NCBI RefSeq assembly: GCF_000690905.1
Contig: NZ_JMCL01000044.1
Span: 1-54,339, forward strand
DNA from: Pseudomonas sp. Ant30-3
Lineage (GTDB): Bacteria; Pseudomonadota; Gammaproteobacteria; Pseudomonadales; Pseudomonadaceae
Direction of reading: 5' to 3'
Length of the DNA: 54,339 nt
Below, piece after piece: positions 43,447 to 52,836 of the stretch (position 1 is the stretch's first letter; each line of letters starts with the position of its first letter). The notes below the pieces were generated by a model. It did no database searches, had not been told where the DNA came from, and was given only the letters and a program-made list of their open reading frames with translations. A program made the position numbers and the translations under genes.

Positions 43447-44703
43447 TTAATAGTCGATAGGGTCGCGAATGATCGGGCAGGTCATGCAATGGCCGCCGCC
43501 ACGACCGCGGCCGAGTTCGCCGGCGCTGATGGTGATGACTTCCACGCCGGCCTTGCGCAGCAGTGTGTTGGTGTAGGTGTTGCGGTCGTAGCCGATGACC
43601 ACGCCTGGTTCCACGGCCACCACGTTGTTGCCGTCGTCCCATTGCTCGCGTTCGGCGGCGAAGCTGTTGCCGCCGGTTTCCACGACGCGCAACGCTTTGA
43701 GGTTGAGCGCGGCGGCCACGGTGTCGAGGAAGTTGGTTTCTTCGCGGCGAATGTCGATGCCGCCCTGTTTGCTTTCATCGGGTCGCAGGGTGAACGCGAC
43801 GATCTGGTTGACCACTTCCGGGAAGATCGTCACCAGGTCGCGGTCGCAGAAACTGAAGACGGTATCCAGGTGCATCGCTGCGCGAGACTTCGGCAGACCG
43901 GCGACGATCACCTTTTCTACGGCTTTATTCTTGAACAGGTTCAGTGCCAGTTGGCCAATGGCCTGGCGCGACGAACGTTCGCCCATGCCGATCAACACCA
44001 CGCCGTTACCGATCGGCATCACGTCGCCGCCTTCAAGGGTGGCGCTGCCGTGATCCTTGTCCGGGTCGCCGTACCAGATTTCGAAGTCGGCGTTGGTAAA
44101 CTGCGGGTGGAATTTGTAGATGGCGGTCGTCAGCAAGGTTTCCTGACGGCGCGCCGGCCAGTACATCGGGTTCAGCGTCACGCCACCATAGATCCAGCAG
44201 GTGGTATCGCGGGTGAACTGGGTGTTGGGCAACGGCGGCAGAATGAAGCTGGAGTGGCCGAGGAAATCGCGGAACATCTGGATGGTCTTGCCGCCGAAAC
44301 TGTCTGGCAGGTCATCGGCCGACACGCCGCCGATGAGGAACTCGGCGATGTGCCGCGGCTCGAGGCTGCGCAACCAGGATTTCACTTCGTTGATCAGACC
44401 CAGGCCCACCGAATCGGCGGTGACTTTACGGTCCAGAATCCAGTCCAGCGCTTCAGGCATCGCGACGATGTCGGTCAGCAGGTTGTGCATTTCCAGCACG
44501 TCGATCCCGCGCTCGCGCATTTTGGTGACGAAGTCGAAATGGTCACGCTTGGCCTGGGCAACCCACAGCACATCGTCGAACAGCAGTTCGTCACAGTTGT
44601 TCGGGGTCAGCCGCTGGTGGGCCAGGCCGGGGGAGCAAACCATGACTTTGCGCAGTTTGCCGGCTTCGGAATGTACGCCGTACTTAGCTTTTTCCGTGGT
44701 CAT
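43447..44703 (-). CDS. arcA: Arginine deiminase
   Basis: A 418-residue deiminase that converts arginine to citrulline and ammonia. The catalytic Cys is in [17 protein letters not shown] at the C-terminus. Other active-site residues lie in the [20 protein letters not shown] and HLDTVFSF segments. ATG 44703 follows AGGATCACTGTA and lies 35 bases after arcD. Length equals that of the well-studied P. aeruginosa enzyme. Confidence 0.98.
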   Translation of the reverse strand: MTTEKAKYGVHSEAGKLRKVMVCSPGLAHQRLTPNNCDELLFDDVLWVAQAKRDHFDFVTKMRERGIDVLEMHNLLTDIVAMPEALDWILDRKVTADSVGLGLINEVKSWLRSLEPRHIAEFLIGGVSADDLPDSFGGKTIQMFRDFLGHSSFILPPLPNTQFTRDTTCWIYGGVTLNPMYWPARRQETLLTTAIYKFHPQFTNADFEIWYGDPDKDHGSATLEGGDVMPIGNGVVLIGMGERSSRQAIGQLALNLFKNKAVEKVIVAGLPKSRAAMHLDTVFSFCDRDLVTIFPEVVNQIVAFTLRPDESKQGGIDIRREETNFLDTVAAALNLKALRVVETGGNSFAAEREQWDDGNNVVAVEPGVVIGYDRNTYTNTLLRKAGVEVITISAGELGRGRGGGHCMTCPIIRDPIDY

Positions 44704-44738
44704 TACAGTGATCCTCCAGATGACATATAAGTCGGGTG

Positions 44739-46166
44739 TTACAGGGTCAGGAAGCCGTCATAGAGACCGTAGGCCGCCACCAGGGCGCCGACGACAACAG
44801 CGGCGAAAATCAGCTTCTCGACGTTGGTGAAAACCGGTTTGTTGACTTCAAGCTTGGCCTTGGCGAACAGGATCGCGCCGGGCGCATACAGCAGTGCCGA
44901 GAGCAGCAGGTATTTGGTGCCACCGGCGTAGAGCAGCCAGACTGCATAGACAAGGGCGATACCGCCGATCAGCAGATCTTTGCGCCGTTCGCCTGGCGCA
45001 CTTTCATAAGTCTCGCCACGCACCGCCAGCAGCAGGGCGTAAGCCGCCGACCACAGGTACGGGACCAGAATCATCGAGGTGGCGAGGTAGATCAGCGACA
45101 GATAAGTACTGGCTGAAAACAGCGTGATGATGAGGAACAGCTGGACCATTGCGTTGGTCAGCCACAAGGCGTTGACCGGCACGTGGTTGGCGTTTTCCTT
45201 GCGCAGGAACGCCGGCATGGTGTGGTCCTTGGCGGCGGCAAACATGATCTCCGCACACAGCAGCACCCACGACAGCAACGCGCCAAGCAGGGAAATGATC
45301 AGGCCGACGCTGATCAACACCGCACCCCAATGCCCGACCACATGTTCCAGCACGGCGGCCATCGAAGGGTTCTGCAGTTTCGCCAGTTCCGGTTGGGTCA
45401 TGATGCCCAGCGACAGCACGTTCACCAGCATCAGGAACAGCAGCACCGTAATGAAACCGATCACGGTGGCCTTGCCGACGTCGCTGCGTTTTTCCGCCCG
45501 GGCCGAGAAGATGCTCGCGCCTTCAATGCCGATGAACACCCAGACGGTGACCAGCATCATGTTGCGCACCTGGTTCATCACGCTGCCCAGGTCGGGGTTT
45601 TTCACGCCCCAGATGTCGGCGGTGAAAATGTCCAGTTTGAACGCGAAAATGGCGATCAGAACAAACAGCACCAGCGGCACGATCTTGGCGACCGTGGTCA
45701 CGAGGTTGATGAACGCCGCTTCCCTGATCCCGCGCAGCACCAGGAAGTGCACGGCCCACAGCAGCAACGAAGCACCTATTACGGCGGCGACGGTATTGCC
45801 TTCGCCAAAGATCGGAAAAAAGTAACCCAGCGTGCTGAATAGCAAAACGAAGTAACCGACGTTGCCCAGCCACGCACTGATCCAGTAACCCCAGGCCGAC
45901 GAGAAACCCATGTAATCGCCGAAACCGGCCTTGGCGTAGGCATAGACCCCGCCGTCCAGATCAGGCTTGCGATTGGCCAGTGTCTGGAACACAAACGCCA
46001 GGGTCAGCATGCCCACCGCGGTGATGGCCCAGCCGATCAGCACGGCGCCAACGTCGGCACTGGCGGCCATGTTTTGCGGCAAAGAGAAAATACCGCCGCC
46101 AATCATTGAGCCGACCACCAGCGCGACCAGTGCGCCGAGTTTCAGTTTTCCAGGGGATTCAGACAT
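44739..46166 (-). CDS. arcD: Arginine/ornithine antiporter ArcD
   Basis: A 475-residue APC-superfamily antiporter with about 12-13 membrane helices. It exchanges extracellular arginine for intracellular ornithine. The first helix has the substrate-site motif [15 protein letters not shown]. The gene heads the arcDABC-DUF5064 unit. It begins [20 protein letters not shown] minus-strand ribosome-binding site (AGGAG) precedes the ATG. A divergent paralogue follows upstream. Confidence 0.95.
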   Translation of the reverse strand: MSESPGKLKLGALVALVVGSMIGGGIFSLPQNMAASADVGAVLIGWAITAVGMLTLAFVFQTLANRKPDLDGGVYAYAKAGFGDYMGFSSAWGYWISAWLGNVGYFVLLFSTLGYFFPIFGEGNTVAAVIGASLLLWAVHFLVLRGIREAAFINLVTTVAKIVPLVLFVLIAIFAFKLDIFTADIWGVKNPDLGSVMNQVRNMMLVTVWVFIGIEGASIFSARAEKRSDVGKATVIGFITVLLFLMLVNVLSLGIMTQPELAKLQNPSMAAVLEHVVGHWGAVLISVGLIISLLGALLSWVLLCAEIMFAAAKDHTMPAFLRKENANHVPVNALWLTNAMVQLFLIITLFSASTYLSLIYLATSMILVPYLWSAAYALLLAVRGETYESAPGERRKDLLIGGIALVYAVWLLYAGGTKYLLLSALLYAPGAILFAKAKLEVNKPVFTNVEKLIFAAVVVGALVAAYGLYDGFLTL

Positions 46167-46226
46167 TGCATGACTCCGTGCAGGAGAAGAGAGACAACAG
46201 AGTAATTCTGTTAGCTAATCAATCAG

Positions 46227-46240
46227 CTGACTTAGATCAG
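46227..46240. promoter_or_regulatory. ANR/FNR-type box upstream of arcD
   Basis: CTGAC-TTAG-ATCAG matches the Pseudomonas ANR pattern TTGAC-N4-ATCAG, recalled from the P. aeruginosa arc promoter, in 9 of 10 defined bases. Its centre is 67 bases ahead of the arcD ATG. If it sits at -41.5, as activating ANR sites do, the transcript start falls near 46192. Confidence 0.65.
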
Positions 46241-46603
46241 TGCATGGGCACATTCCATTGTTAATGAATGACTTATCAATGTTGATCGAGCATGACGCTA
46301 TTGCCGAAACGCCTTTTCCAGAGGCCTCGCTTGATCAAACAGGAATACGTCGTATTGCTCGGAATATTTACGCTAGTTGGTTTTGCGGTTTACGCAACTT
46401 TTTGCCGATGCTCCACGTCTGGGATAAATTATTTACGGTCACGTTAAGCTGTTATTACTGCGGATCGTCATAGAAGCATCGGCTATAAATAAAATCCGGA
46501 TTGCGTATTATCGGAAAAGGTTATTTGTTTCTGGTGCTGTAGTTAGATTCATTTATATGACAGTTATTGCGGCGCGGGTCGCACCGAACAAGGAGACGCA
46601 GGC
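46241..46603. other. Divergent gap between the two arcD genes
   Basis: No gene is seen in these 363 bases. It is AT-rich compared with the neighbourhood and contains the palindrome TTGATCAA at about 46330. I found no clear ANR box or -35/-10 pair for the plus-strand arcD copy. A GGAG ribosome-binding site lies at 46590-46593. Confidence 0.5.
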
Positions 46604-48025
46604 ATGCCGACGCAGAAACTGAAGTTGAGCGCGCTGATCGCTCTGGTGGTCGGTTCAATGATTGGCGGCGGAATTTTCTCCCTGCCGCAGAACATGGCCG
46701 CGCGGGCCGACGTCGGAGCGATTTTGATCGGCTGGGCGATCACGGCGGTGGGCATGCTGACCTTGGCCTTCGTCTTCCAGACGCTGGCCAATCGCAAACC
46801 CGAACTGGATTCCGGTGTGTACGCCTACGCCAAGGCCGGGTTCGGCGATTACATGGGCTTCTCGTCGGCATGGGGCTACTGGATCAGTGCCTGGCTGGGC
46901 AATGTCGGTTATTTCGTTCTGCTGTTCAGCACGCTCGGGTATTTTTTCCCGGTCTTTGGCCAGGGCAACACACCGGTCGCCATCGGCTGCGCTTCCGTGC
47001 TGTTGTGGGCCGTGCATTTTCTGGTGATGCGCGGGATCAAGGAAGCGGCGTTCATCAACCAGGTGACCACAGTGGCCAAGATTGTGCCGCTGATCATGTT
47101 CATCGTGATCGCTGCCGTGGCGTTCAAGGCCGACATCTTTACCCGCGACATCTGGGGGCGCAGCAATCCGGATTTCGGCAGCGTGATGGAACAGGTGCGC
47201 CACATGATGCTTGTCACGGTATTCGTGTTCATCGGCATTGAAGGGGCAAGCGTCTACTCGGCTCGGGCGGAGAAACGCAGTGATGTCGGCCGGGCGACGG
47301 TGATCGGATTTCTCGGGGTGCTGGCGCTGCTGGTGTTGGTCAATGTGCTGTCGCTGGGGATCATGAGCCAGCCTGAACTGGCGAATTTGCAAAACCCGTC
47401 GCTGGCCGGGGTGCTGGAGCATATCGTCGGGCCTTGGGGCGCTTTGCTGATCAGCATCGGCCTGGCGATTTCGTTGCTCGGCGCATTGTTGTCATGGGCC
47501 TTGCTGTGTGCCGAGATTCTTTTTGCCACGGCGAAGGACAAAACCATGCCGGCGTTTCTGACCAAGGAAAATGCTAATCATGTGCCGGTGAACGCGTTGT
47601 GGCTGACCAATGTGATGATCCAGATTTTTCTGCTGATCACGCTGTTTTCCGCAGGCACTTACACCAGTTTGATCTACCTGGCGTCGTCGATGATTCTGGT
47701 GCCGTACCTGTGGTCCGCGGCGTATGCGGTGTTGTTGAGCGGGCGTGGCGAAACCTACGAACATGCTTCGGCCGAGCGCCGCAAGGACCTGATGATCGGC
47801 GGCATTGCGCTGGTGTATGCGGTGTGGCTGCTGTATGCGGGCGGGGTGAAATATCTGTTGCTGTCGGCGTTGTTGTACGCGCCCGGAGTGATTCTGTTTG
47901 CCAAGGCCAAACGGGAGCAGGGCATGCCGCTGTTCACCCGGGTCGAGAAGGGGATTTTCACCTGCGTGCTTGCGGGGGCGGGGTTGGCAGCTTATGGGTT
48001 GTACAGCGGGTTGTTGGCGTTGTGA
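46604..48025 (+). CDS. Second arginine/ornithine antiporter, ArcD paralogue
   Basis: A 473-residue APC transporter, clearly a close duplicate of the arcD at 44739-46166. The two proteins align end to end with almost no gaps ([50 protein letters not shown], and ending AAYGLY). DNA similarity is also visible at the start. It faces away from arcDABC and stands alone, ATG 46604 following AAGGAG. It may take a related substrate, work under aerobic conditions, or be a redundant copy. Substrate not shown. Confidence 0.9.
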   Translation: MPTQKLKLSALIALVVGSMIGGGIFSLPQNMAARADVGAILIGWAITAVGMLTLAFVFQTLANRKPELDSGVYAYAKAGFGDYMGFSSAWGYWISAWLGNVGYFVLLFSTLGYFFPVFGQGNTPVAIGCASVLLWAVHFLVMRGIKEAAFINQVTTVAKIVPLIMFIVIAAVAFKADIFTRDIWGRSNPDFGSVMEQVRHMMLVTVFVFIGIEGASVYSARAEKRSDVGRATVIGFLGVLALLVLVNVLSLGIMSQPELANLQNPSLAGVLEHIVGPWGALLISIGLAISLLGALLSWALLCAEILFATAKDKTMPAFLTKENANHVPVNALWLTNVMIQIFLLITLFSAGTYTSLIYLASSMILVPYLWSAAYAVLLSGRGETYEHASAERRKDLMIGGIALVYAVWLLYAGGVKYLLLSALLYAPGVILFAKAKREQGMPLFTRVEKGIFTCVLAGAGLAAYGLYSGLLAL

Positions 48026-48062
48026 GGGACTGATCCAGAACTTGTGTCTGCAATGCTGGCCT

Positions 48063-48150
48063 CTTCGCGGGCAAGCCGGGCCGCCGAGCAGCGACCAATT
48101 GGCTGCGGCTAAACGCGGTCGACTGTGGGAGCCGGGCTTGCCCGCGAAGA
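48063..48150. repeat. Inverted REP-like pair
   Basis: CTTCGCGGGCAAGCCGGG (48063-48080) and its inverse CCGGGCTTGCCCGCGAAG (48132-48149) lie between the convergent transporter and CoA-transferase genes. Confidence 0.85.
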
Positions 48151-48161
48151 CGGCTGAACAG

Positions 48162-49493
48162 TCACCACCACTGCGGGCGATGGGAACCCAATTCACAGGA
48201 CGCCAGCGTCCACTGCAAGGGTGTTCCGGTGATTTTCAGCGGCACATTCAACCGATGCGCCGGCCCCCATGGCGTTTGCTCAATGAGAACGCCTTGATCG
48301 TGTTCATCTTCGGGCCGCAACGGCTCTGCAGTCTCGGTGCCGCCATCGATCAACAACTTCGCCGTGCGCGCCAGCGACAATCTTGCCGAGCCGCCACTGC
48401 CCAATAACCTGATCGCCGCCGCAGCCATCAAATACCCGGTGGCGTGGTCAAGCGCCTGCAAAGGCAATGGCGTCGGCTTGTCAGCATTTTTCCACTGTAT
48501 GCCTGCTTCGGCGATACCGCTGCTCATTTGCACCAAACTGTCGAAACCGCGACGGTGCAGCCACGGGCCGCCCCATCCGTAGGCGTTCAGGCTGACATCG
48601 ATCAACTCTGGCGACAGCCGCTGCCGTTCTGCGACGCCATAACCCAGACGTTCCAGAGCATCGGCGCGGTAGCCGTGCAGCAGAATGTCGGCGCCCCCGA
48701 GCAGGCCTTCAAACACCGCCCGGTCAGCGGCGTCATGTAAATCGAGGCGCGCACAGCGTTTGCCCAAGGTTACTTCGGGCACCACGCCAGGCTCATTCCA
48801 GGTCGGCGGATCGATGCGCAAGACGTCGGCGCCCAGCCCCGCAAGAAAACGACTGGCGATCGGGCCGGCAAGCACCCGGGTCAGATCCAGGACCCGGATC
48901 CCGGCGAGCGGTTGCGCCACCGAACCTTGCCACGGCTTACTTCGGTTACCGTCATTGCCGGCGAACTGAACCAACGGCTCGGCATTCACCGCCAGCCCTT
49001 GGGGATGTGCCTGCCATTGCGCCCACGTGCGCATTTCTGCCGCGCAACCGCCTGCCGCGACCACGGCATCCTCCAGCTCGGTTTTGCCCCATTGCGCCAC
49101 CTTGGCCGCCATGGCCGAGCGATCCGCGCAGGCACCCAGTACCTGTTCGGCTGCCGTGCGGTGGTGAGGCGCGTTGGTGTGCAGGCGAATCCAGCCGTCG
49201 TTGGTCGCGTAGTCGCCCGCGATCGGATCCCACAAGGGTGGCACGGTCCACCCCACAGGGCGGATCGACGTAGCGAACCAGAATGACGCGAGTCGGCGGT
49301 CGACTTCCAGGCCGGGCAAGCGGCCCGTTTGTTGTTGCAGCAATTCGCTGACCGCTTGGCCGGCAGCCGCGATGCTGGCGCAGGCCAGGTCCGTCACGGC
49401 AAACGCCGAGGGTAGCGCGCCGCTCGAAGTGAAAGCTATCGTTGTGTGCGGCAAGCCGAGCGCGGCTTGAATGGACGTGAGTAAACCAGTCAT
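48162..49493 (-). CDS. CaiB/BaiF-type CoA-transferase with unusual domain order
   Basis: A 443-residue family III CoA-transferase. The usual N-terminal segment (PLAGIRVLDLTRVLAGPIAS, GADVLRIDPP) is found only from about residue 195. Residues 1-190 resemble the middle and C-terminal parts of the family: VTDLACA with Asp35, GDYATNDGWIRLHTN, and WAQWQAHPQGLAV. A second LDHATGY segment carries Asp349, which aligns with the catalytic Asp of formyl-CoA transferase. Starts at ATG 49493 after GGAGGG. The acyl substrate is unknown. Confidence 0.82.
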   Translation of the reverse strand: MTGLLTSIQAALGLPHTTIAFTSSGALPSAFAVTDLACASIAAAGQAVSELLQQQTGRLPGLEVDRRLASFWFATSIRPVGWTVPPLWDPIAGDYATNDGWIRLHTNAPHHRTAAEQVLGACADRSAMAAKVAQWGKTELEDAVVAAGGCAAEMRTWAQWQAHPQGLAVNAEPLVQFAGNDGNRSKPWQGSVAQPLAGIRVLDLTRVLAGPIASRFLAGLGADVLRIDPPTWNEPGVVPEVTLGKRCARLDLHDAADRAVFEGLLGGADILLHGYRADALERLGYGVAERQRLSPELIDVSLNAYGWGGPWLHRRGFDSLVQMSSGIAEAGIQWKNADKPTPLPLQALDHATGYLMAAAAIRLLGSGGSARLSLARTAKLLIDGGTETAEPLRPEDEHDQGVLIEQTPWGPAHRLNVPLKITGTPLQWTLASCELGSHRPQWW

Positions 49494-49592
49494 CGAAGGC
49501 CCTCCAGAACGAGAGCCGGAGCATAGATCAAAAACTGCTGATTTAGAGGAAAACGCAGATTGCTTGCCGAACATCCGAATCTGTGGGAGCTC

Positions 49593-51731
49593 CTAAACCC
49601 GAAACTGATCCATCAACTTCATCTGCTGATTGGCCAGTGCATTGAGGTGGCTGCTGATCTGCGCCGATTCAGTCGCTTGTCCGGTAAGGGTTTCGGTAAC
49701 GGTGCGGATTGCCGAAACGTTGCGATTCACCTCTTCGGCCACTGCGCTTTGCTGCTCGGCGGCGCTGGCGATCTGCAGGTTCATGTCGCTGATCACGGTG
49801 ACCGCGTCACTGATTTTGCTCAACGCCTGCACCGCTTGCTGAATCTGTCCGGCGTTGCTGTGCGCCTGGGTCTGGCTCGAATGCATGGTGGCCACGACGC
49901 CGCGCGTGCCGGTCTGGATGCGTTCGATGACGATGCGGATCTCTTCAACCGAATCCTGTGTGCGCTTGGCGAGGTTGCGCACCTCATCGGCGACTACCGC
50001 AAAACCACGACCGCTTTCACCGGCGCGAGCCGCTTCGATTGCCGCATTGAGGGCGAGCAGGTTGGTTTGCTCGGCGATGCTGCGGATCACTTCCAGCACC
50101 GAGCCGATCTGCTCGCTGTTAACCGCCAACGCTTCGACTTCGCCCACGGCTTTACTGACTTCGTCAGCCAGTTGATTGATGTCGCGGGTGCTGCGCTCGA
50201 TGATCGCCATGCCGTCGCGGGCTGACTGATCGGCGCCCTTGGCGGCGTTGGCGGCATTCGACGCGCTGTTGGCGACGTCGTGCGCGGTGGCGCTCATTTC
50301 ATTGGACGCGGTGGCGACCTGATCAATTTCGCGGAACTGCACTTGCATGCCTTCGCTGGTCTGGCGGGCGATTTCCGAAGACTGATCGGCAGTGCCGCGC
50401 GCATCGGTGATGCTCTGCTTGATCTGCGCGATGGTCGGTTGCAGCTTGTCGAGGAAACGGTTGAACCAGCTGACCAGCTCGCCAAGCTCGTCTTTTTTGC
50501 TGTATTGCAGACGCTGGGTCAGGTCGCCGTCGCCACTGGCGATCGCCTTGAGCATTTCGGCCACGCTGTTGATCGGCCGGGTCACGCCGGTCGCGGTCAG
50601 CCAGATCAGCAACAAGCCGATCAGTCCTGCTGCAGCGGCGACCGCTACCGCCATGATCGTGCCTCTCTCCTGAGCGTCATCGAGCACTTCCTGCAGCTTG
50701 ACCGAGTCTGCCAGCAGCACTTGCTTGGGCAGGTCGATCACCACGGCCCAGGCTTTGGAATCGGTAATCGGGCTGACCGGATACACCGCACGAATCAGCT
50801 CACCTTGTTCAAGAATTTTTGGCGTCCCCGCACTGAGCAGTTGCAAGACATCCTTGCCGTCCGCACCCAGTGCGTCAGCGATATTTTTGCCGACCTTGCT
50901 TGCGTCATTGCTGAACCCGGCAAGCACGCCACTGCCAGAAACAATCATCATGTGCCCGGCGTTGTGGAACAGATCGCGCTGGGAATCGACGGCGGCGGCT
51001 TGCAGGGCATCAAGTGCGATGTCCACACCCACCACGCCAATGGATTTGCCATCCACCAGCAACGGTACGGAAATGGTCGTCATGAGCATTTCCTTGCCGC
51101 CAACGGTGTCGGCATAGGGGTCCAGCAGGCAGGTGCGTTTGCTGTCCCGAGGGCAGGTGTACCAGCTGTTGTAGGGAGTGCCGCTGAGGCTCAGCGTCGT
51201 TTTGGTCATGTCGTCTTCGACCATGATCGTATTCATCCCGGCACCGCCGGCACGGCTCCAGTAACTGGCAAAACGTCCCGCTTCGTTGGACTGCCGCGCT
51301 TCGTCGTTGACGAATTCGCTGTCCTTGCCGTCGAGACCGTTGGGTTCGAACGCCAGCCAGATTCCCAATACTTTGTTGTTGCGCTCGAAGGCGGTTTTCA
51401 GGCTCTGGTTCAACTCTTCGCGCACCGCGCTGGCCTCAAGCGAGCGCTTGGCGGCCATGCTGCGCAGGTCCTGGATCTGGTCCGCCAACGCGGTCACCAC
51501 CAGCAGGCTTTCGCCGAAAGTTTTCTGCACCCGCACGGCTTGTTCAGCGGCCTTGGCTGCAAGCAGATCCTGCACACTGGCGGTGAGCATCTTGCTGCTG
51601 GAGGCGCTGACCAGTTGATCGTTCTGGTTGGTCTGGTAGATGTTCATGCCGACGATCAGAACGACAACGCCCAGCAGGCAAAGCCCCGACAGCAGAACTA
51701 TTTTCAGGCGGATGGAAAGGGAGTCGAACAT
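49593..51731 (-). CDS. Methyl-accepting chemotaxis protein with a dCache sensor
   Basis: A 712-residue chemoreceptor. A membrane helix lies at about 9-31. A large periplasmic region (about 35-360) looks like a double-Cache sensor ([53 protein letters not shown]). A second helix is near 365-390, then HAMP and the MCP signalling tip [19 protein letters not shown]. It resembles P. aeruginosa TlpQ-type amine receptors as I recall, which is a weak guess at a polyamine or histamine-like ligand. ATG 51731 is chosen; five codons earlier is the alternative. No chemotaxis genes are adjacent. Confidence 0.9.
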   Translation of the reverse strand: MFDSLSIRLKIVLLSGLCLLGVVVLIVGMNIYQTNQNDQLVSASSSKMLTASVQDLLAAKAAEQAVRVQKTFGESLLVVTALADQIQDLRSMAAKRSLEASAVREELNQSLKTAFERNNKVLGIWLAFEPNGLDGKDSEFVNDEARQSNEAGRFASYWSRAGGAGMNTIMVEDDMTKTTLSLSGTPYNSWYTCPRDSKRTCLLDPYADTVGGKEMLMTTISVPLLVDGKSIGVVGVDIALDALQAAAVDSQRDLFHNAGHMMIVSGSGVLAGFSNDASKVGKNIADALGADGKDVLQLLSAGTPKILEQGELIRAVYPVSPITDSKAWAVVIDLPKQVLLADSVKLQEVLDDAQERGTIMAVAVAAAAGLIGLLLIWLTATGVTRPINSVAEMLKAIASGDGDLTQRLQYSKKDELGELVSWFNRFLDKLQPTIAQIKQSITDARGTADQSSEIARQTSEGMQVQFREIDQVATASNEMSATAHDVANSASNAANAAKGADQSARDGMAIIERSTRDINQLADEVSKAVGEVEALAVNSEQIGSVLEVIRSIAEQTNLLALNAAIEAARAGESGRGFAVVADEVRNLAKRTQDSVEEIRIVIERIQTGTRGVVATMHSSQTQAHSNAGQIQQAVQALSKISDAVTVISDMNLQIASAAEQQSAVAEEVNRNVSAIRTVTETLTGQATESAQISSHLNALANQQMKLMDQFRV

Positions 51732-51885
51732 AGGGCGAGCTCGCAAATGAATGAGTGACTGGCTGTGAGTCGAAGTCGACCCGAGTTGCCAAATCCATTC
51801 AGCGCCATTCCTGAACCATCGGCGTGGCGGTGCTTTGCATGAGGGAAAGTCGATGAGCGGTCAGCGCAAGCGTTTGCGCGGTTTA

Positions 51886-52128
51886 TCAGGAAGGTTTCAG
51901 GCTAGATTCAGGCCGTGACCAGATCCACAAATTGCCCGCGCCCATCCCGACAATGGCCAGGTAAACCGGCCAGCCATGATCGAGCGTCACCAGCATCAAC
52001 CCTGCGCAAAGCAACATACTCAAGGTGGCGCTGACCTTCGCCCGACGCGCGATGACCTTGCCGTTGCGCCAGTTGCTCAGGATCGGTCCGGACAGCCGAT
52101 GGTTTTCCAGCCATGCACTCAGGCGAGT
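51886..52128 (-). pseudogene. Fragment of a YbaN/DUF454 inner-membrane protein gene
   Basis: In a frame different from hemO, the minus strand encodes about 80 codons reading RLSAWLENHRLSGPILSNWR, then RAKVSATLSMLLCAGLML and a last hydrophobic helix. This matches the C-terminal half of YbaN/DUF454 proteins (family core about 120 residues). The N-terminal half is missing: the frame runs into the hemO 3' end, with no ATG or GTG before the conserved part. The simplest reading is an N-terminally truncated remnant. Being short and without an ATG start, it is easily overlooked. Confidence 0.65.
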
Positions 52129-52727
52129 TCGGCGGAGTTGGCATAGGCCTGCTCCAGCAGCACGGTGAAGCGGTTGAACGCCTCAAGGGCACCTTTGTCC
52201 AGTTCGGCTTCTTCCTGTGGGCTGAGCTCAAGCGAGTCGAGCGTGCGCACAAAGCTTTTCCAGCCCTCGGCGCGGCCGCCGGCCGGTTCGCCGAGATGGC
52301 GGGCACCAAATGTCTCACTTAAGCCCAGCCCCACCGCGCGCTTGATCAGAAACGCCGCGCCGAGCTTGGAACCCTCCGAGACAAATAGCCAACCCAGCGC
52401 TTGCGCCTGGGTCGGATTGTCCACAGCGCCCGGGACCGGGGCGGGAACACTGGTGTCCAGATCAGCCAGATCGGCCTTGGCCGCTTCAGCGCGGCAGCGC
52501 GCGGGCAGGTCAGGAATGATTGCCGTCAGCGCCGCATCGTTGTACAGCGACACCAGTTCCGCCTGGAACAGGTATTGCGCAACCACGAACCGGGCAAAAC
52601 TGGCCTGGGTGTCGAAGGGGGCATGGGCTTTGACCAAAGCATCGAGTTTAGCGTGAGGCTCGTTGGTGATCTGGTTCACGCGTTGCGAACGCAGGGTTGG
52701 TCGTTGGGTAGTGGCCTGGGACGTCAT
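52119..52727 (-). CDS. hemO: Biliverdin-producing heme oxygenase HemO
   Basis: A 202-residue bacterial heme oxygenase of the HemO/PigA type, which opens haem to biliverdin, Fe(II) and CO. It starts at ATG 52727 after AAAGGA. The proximal His lies in NEPHAKLDALVKAH near residue 25. The helices FARFVVAQYLFQAELV and LGWLFVSEGSKLGAAFLIKRA, and the GARHLGEPAGGRAEGWKSFV segment, match P. aeruginosa PigA closely as I recall. It follows the TonB receptor on the same strand. The C-terminus ends in EQAYANSAELA. Confidence 0.95.
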   Translation of the reverse strand: MTSQATTQRPTLRSQRVNQITNEPHAKLDALVKAHAPFDTQASFARFVVAQYLFQAELVSLYNDAALTAIIPDLPARCRAEAAKADLADLDTSVPAPVPGAVDNPTQAQALGWLFVSEGSKLGAAFLIKRAVGLGLSETFGARHLGEPAGGRAEGWKSFVRTLDSLELSPQEEAELDKGALEAFNRFTVLLEQAYANSAELA

Positions 52728-52789
52728 GTAAAAATCCTTTGAGAAAAGAGGCGTCTGCCAACGAGACGAATCAGCAGGCGCCGGACAGT

Positions 52790-52825
52790 AAAAAAGCTTC
52801 TGCGTGGTTGGCGAAAACCACGCAG
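52790..52825 (-). terminator. Terminator after the TonB receptor gene
   Basis: On the minus strand CTGCGTGGTT pairs with AACCACGCAG around a six-base loop, followed by AAGCTTTTTTAC. It lies between the receptor stop and hemO, so hemO may depend on read-through or its own promoter. Confidence 0.8.
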
Positions 52826-52836
52826 CGCAGCGCGGG

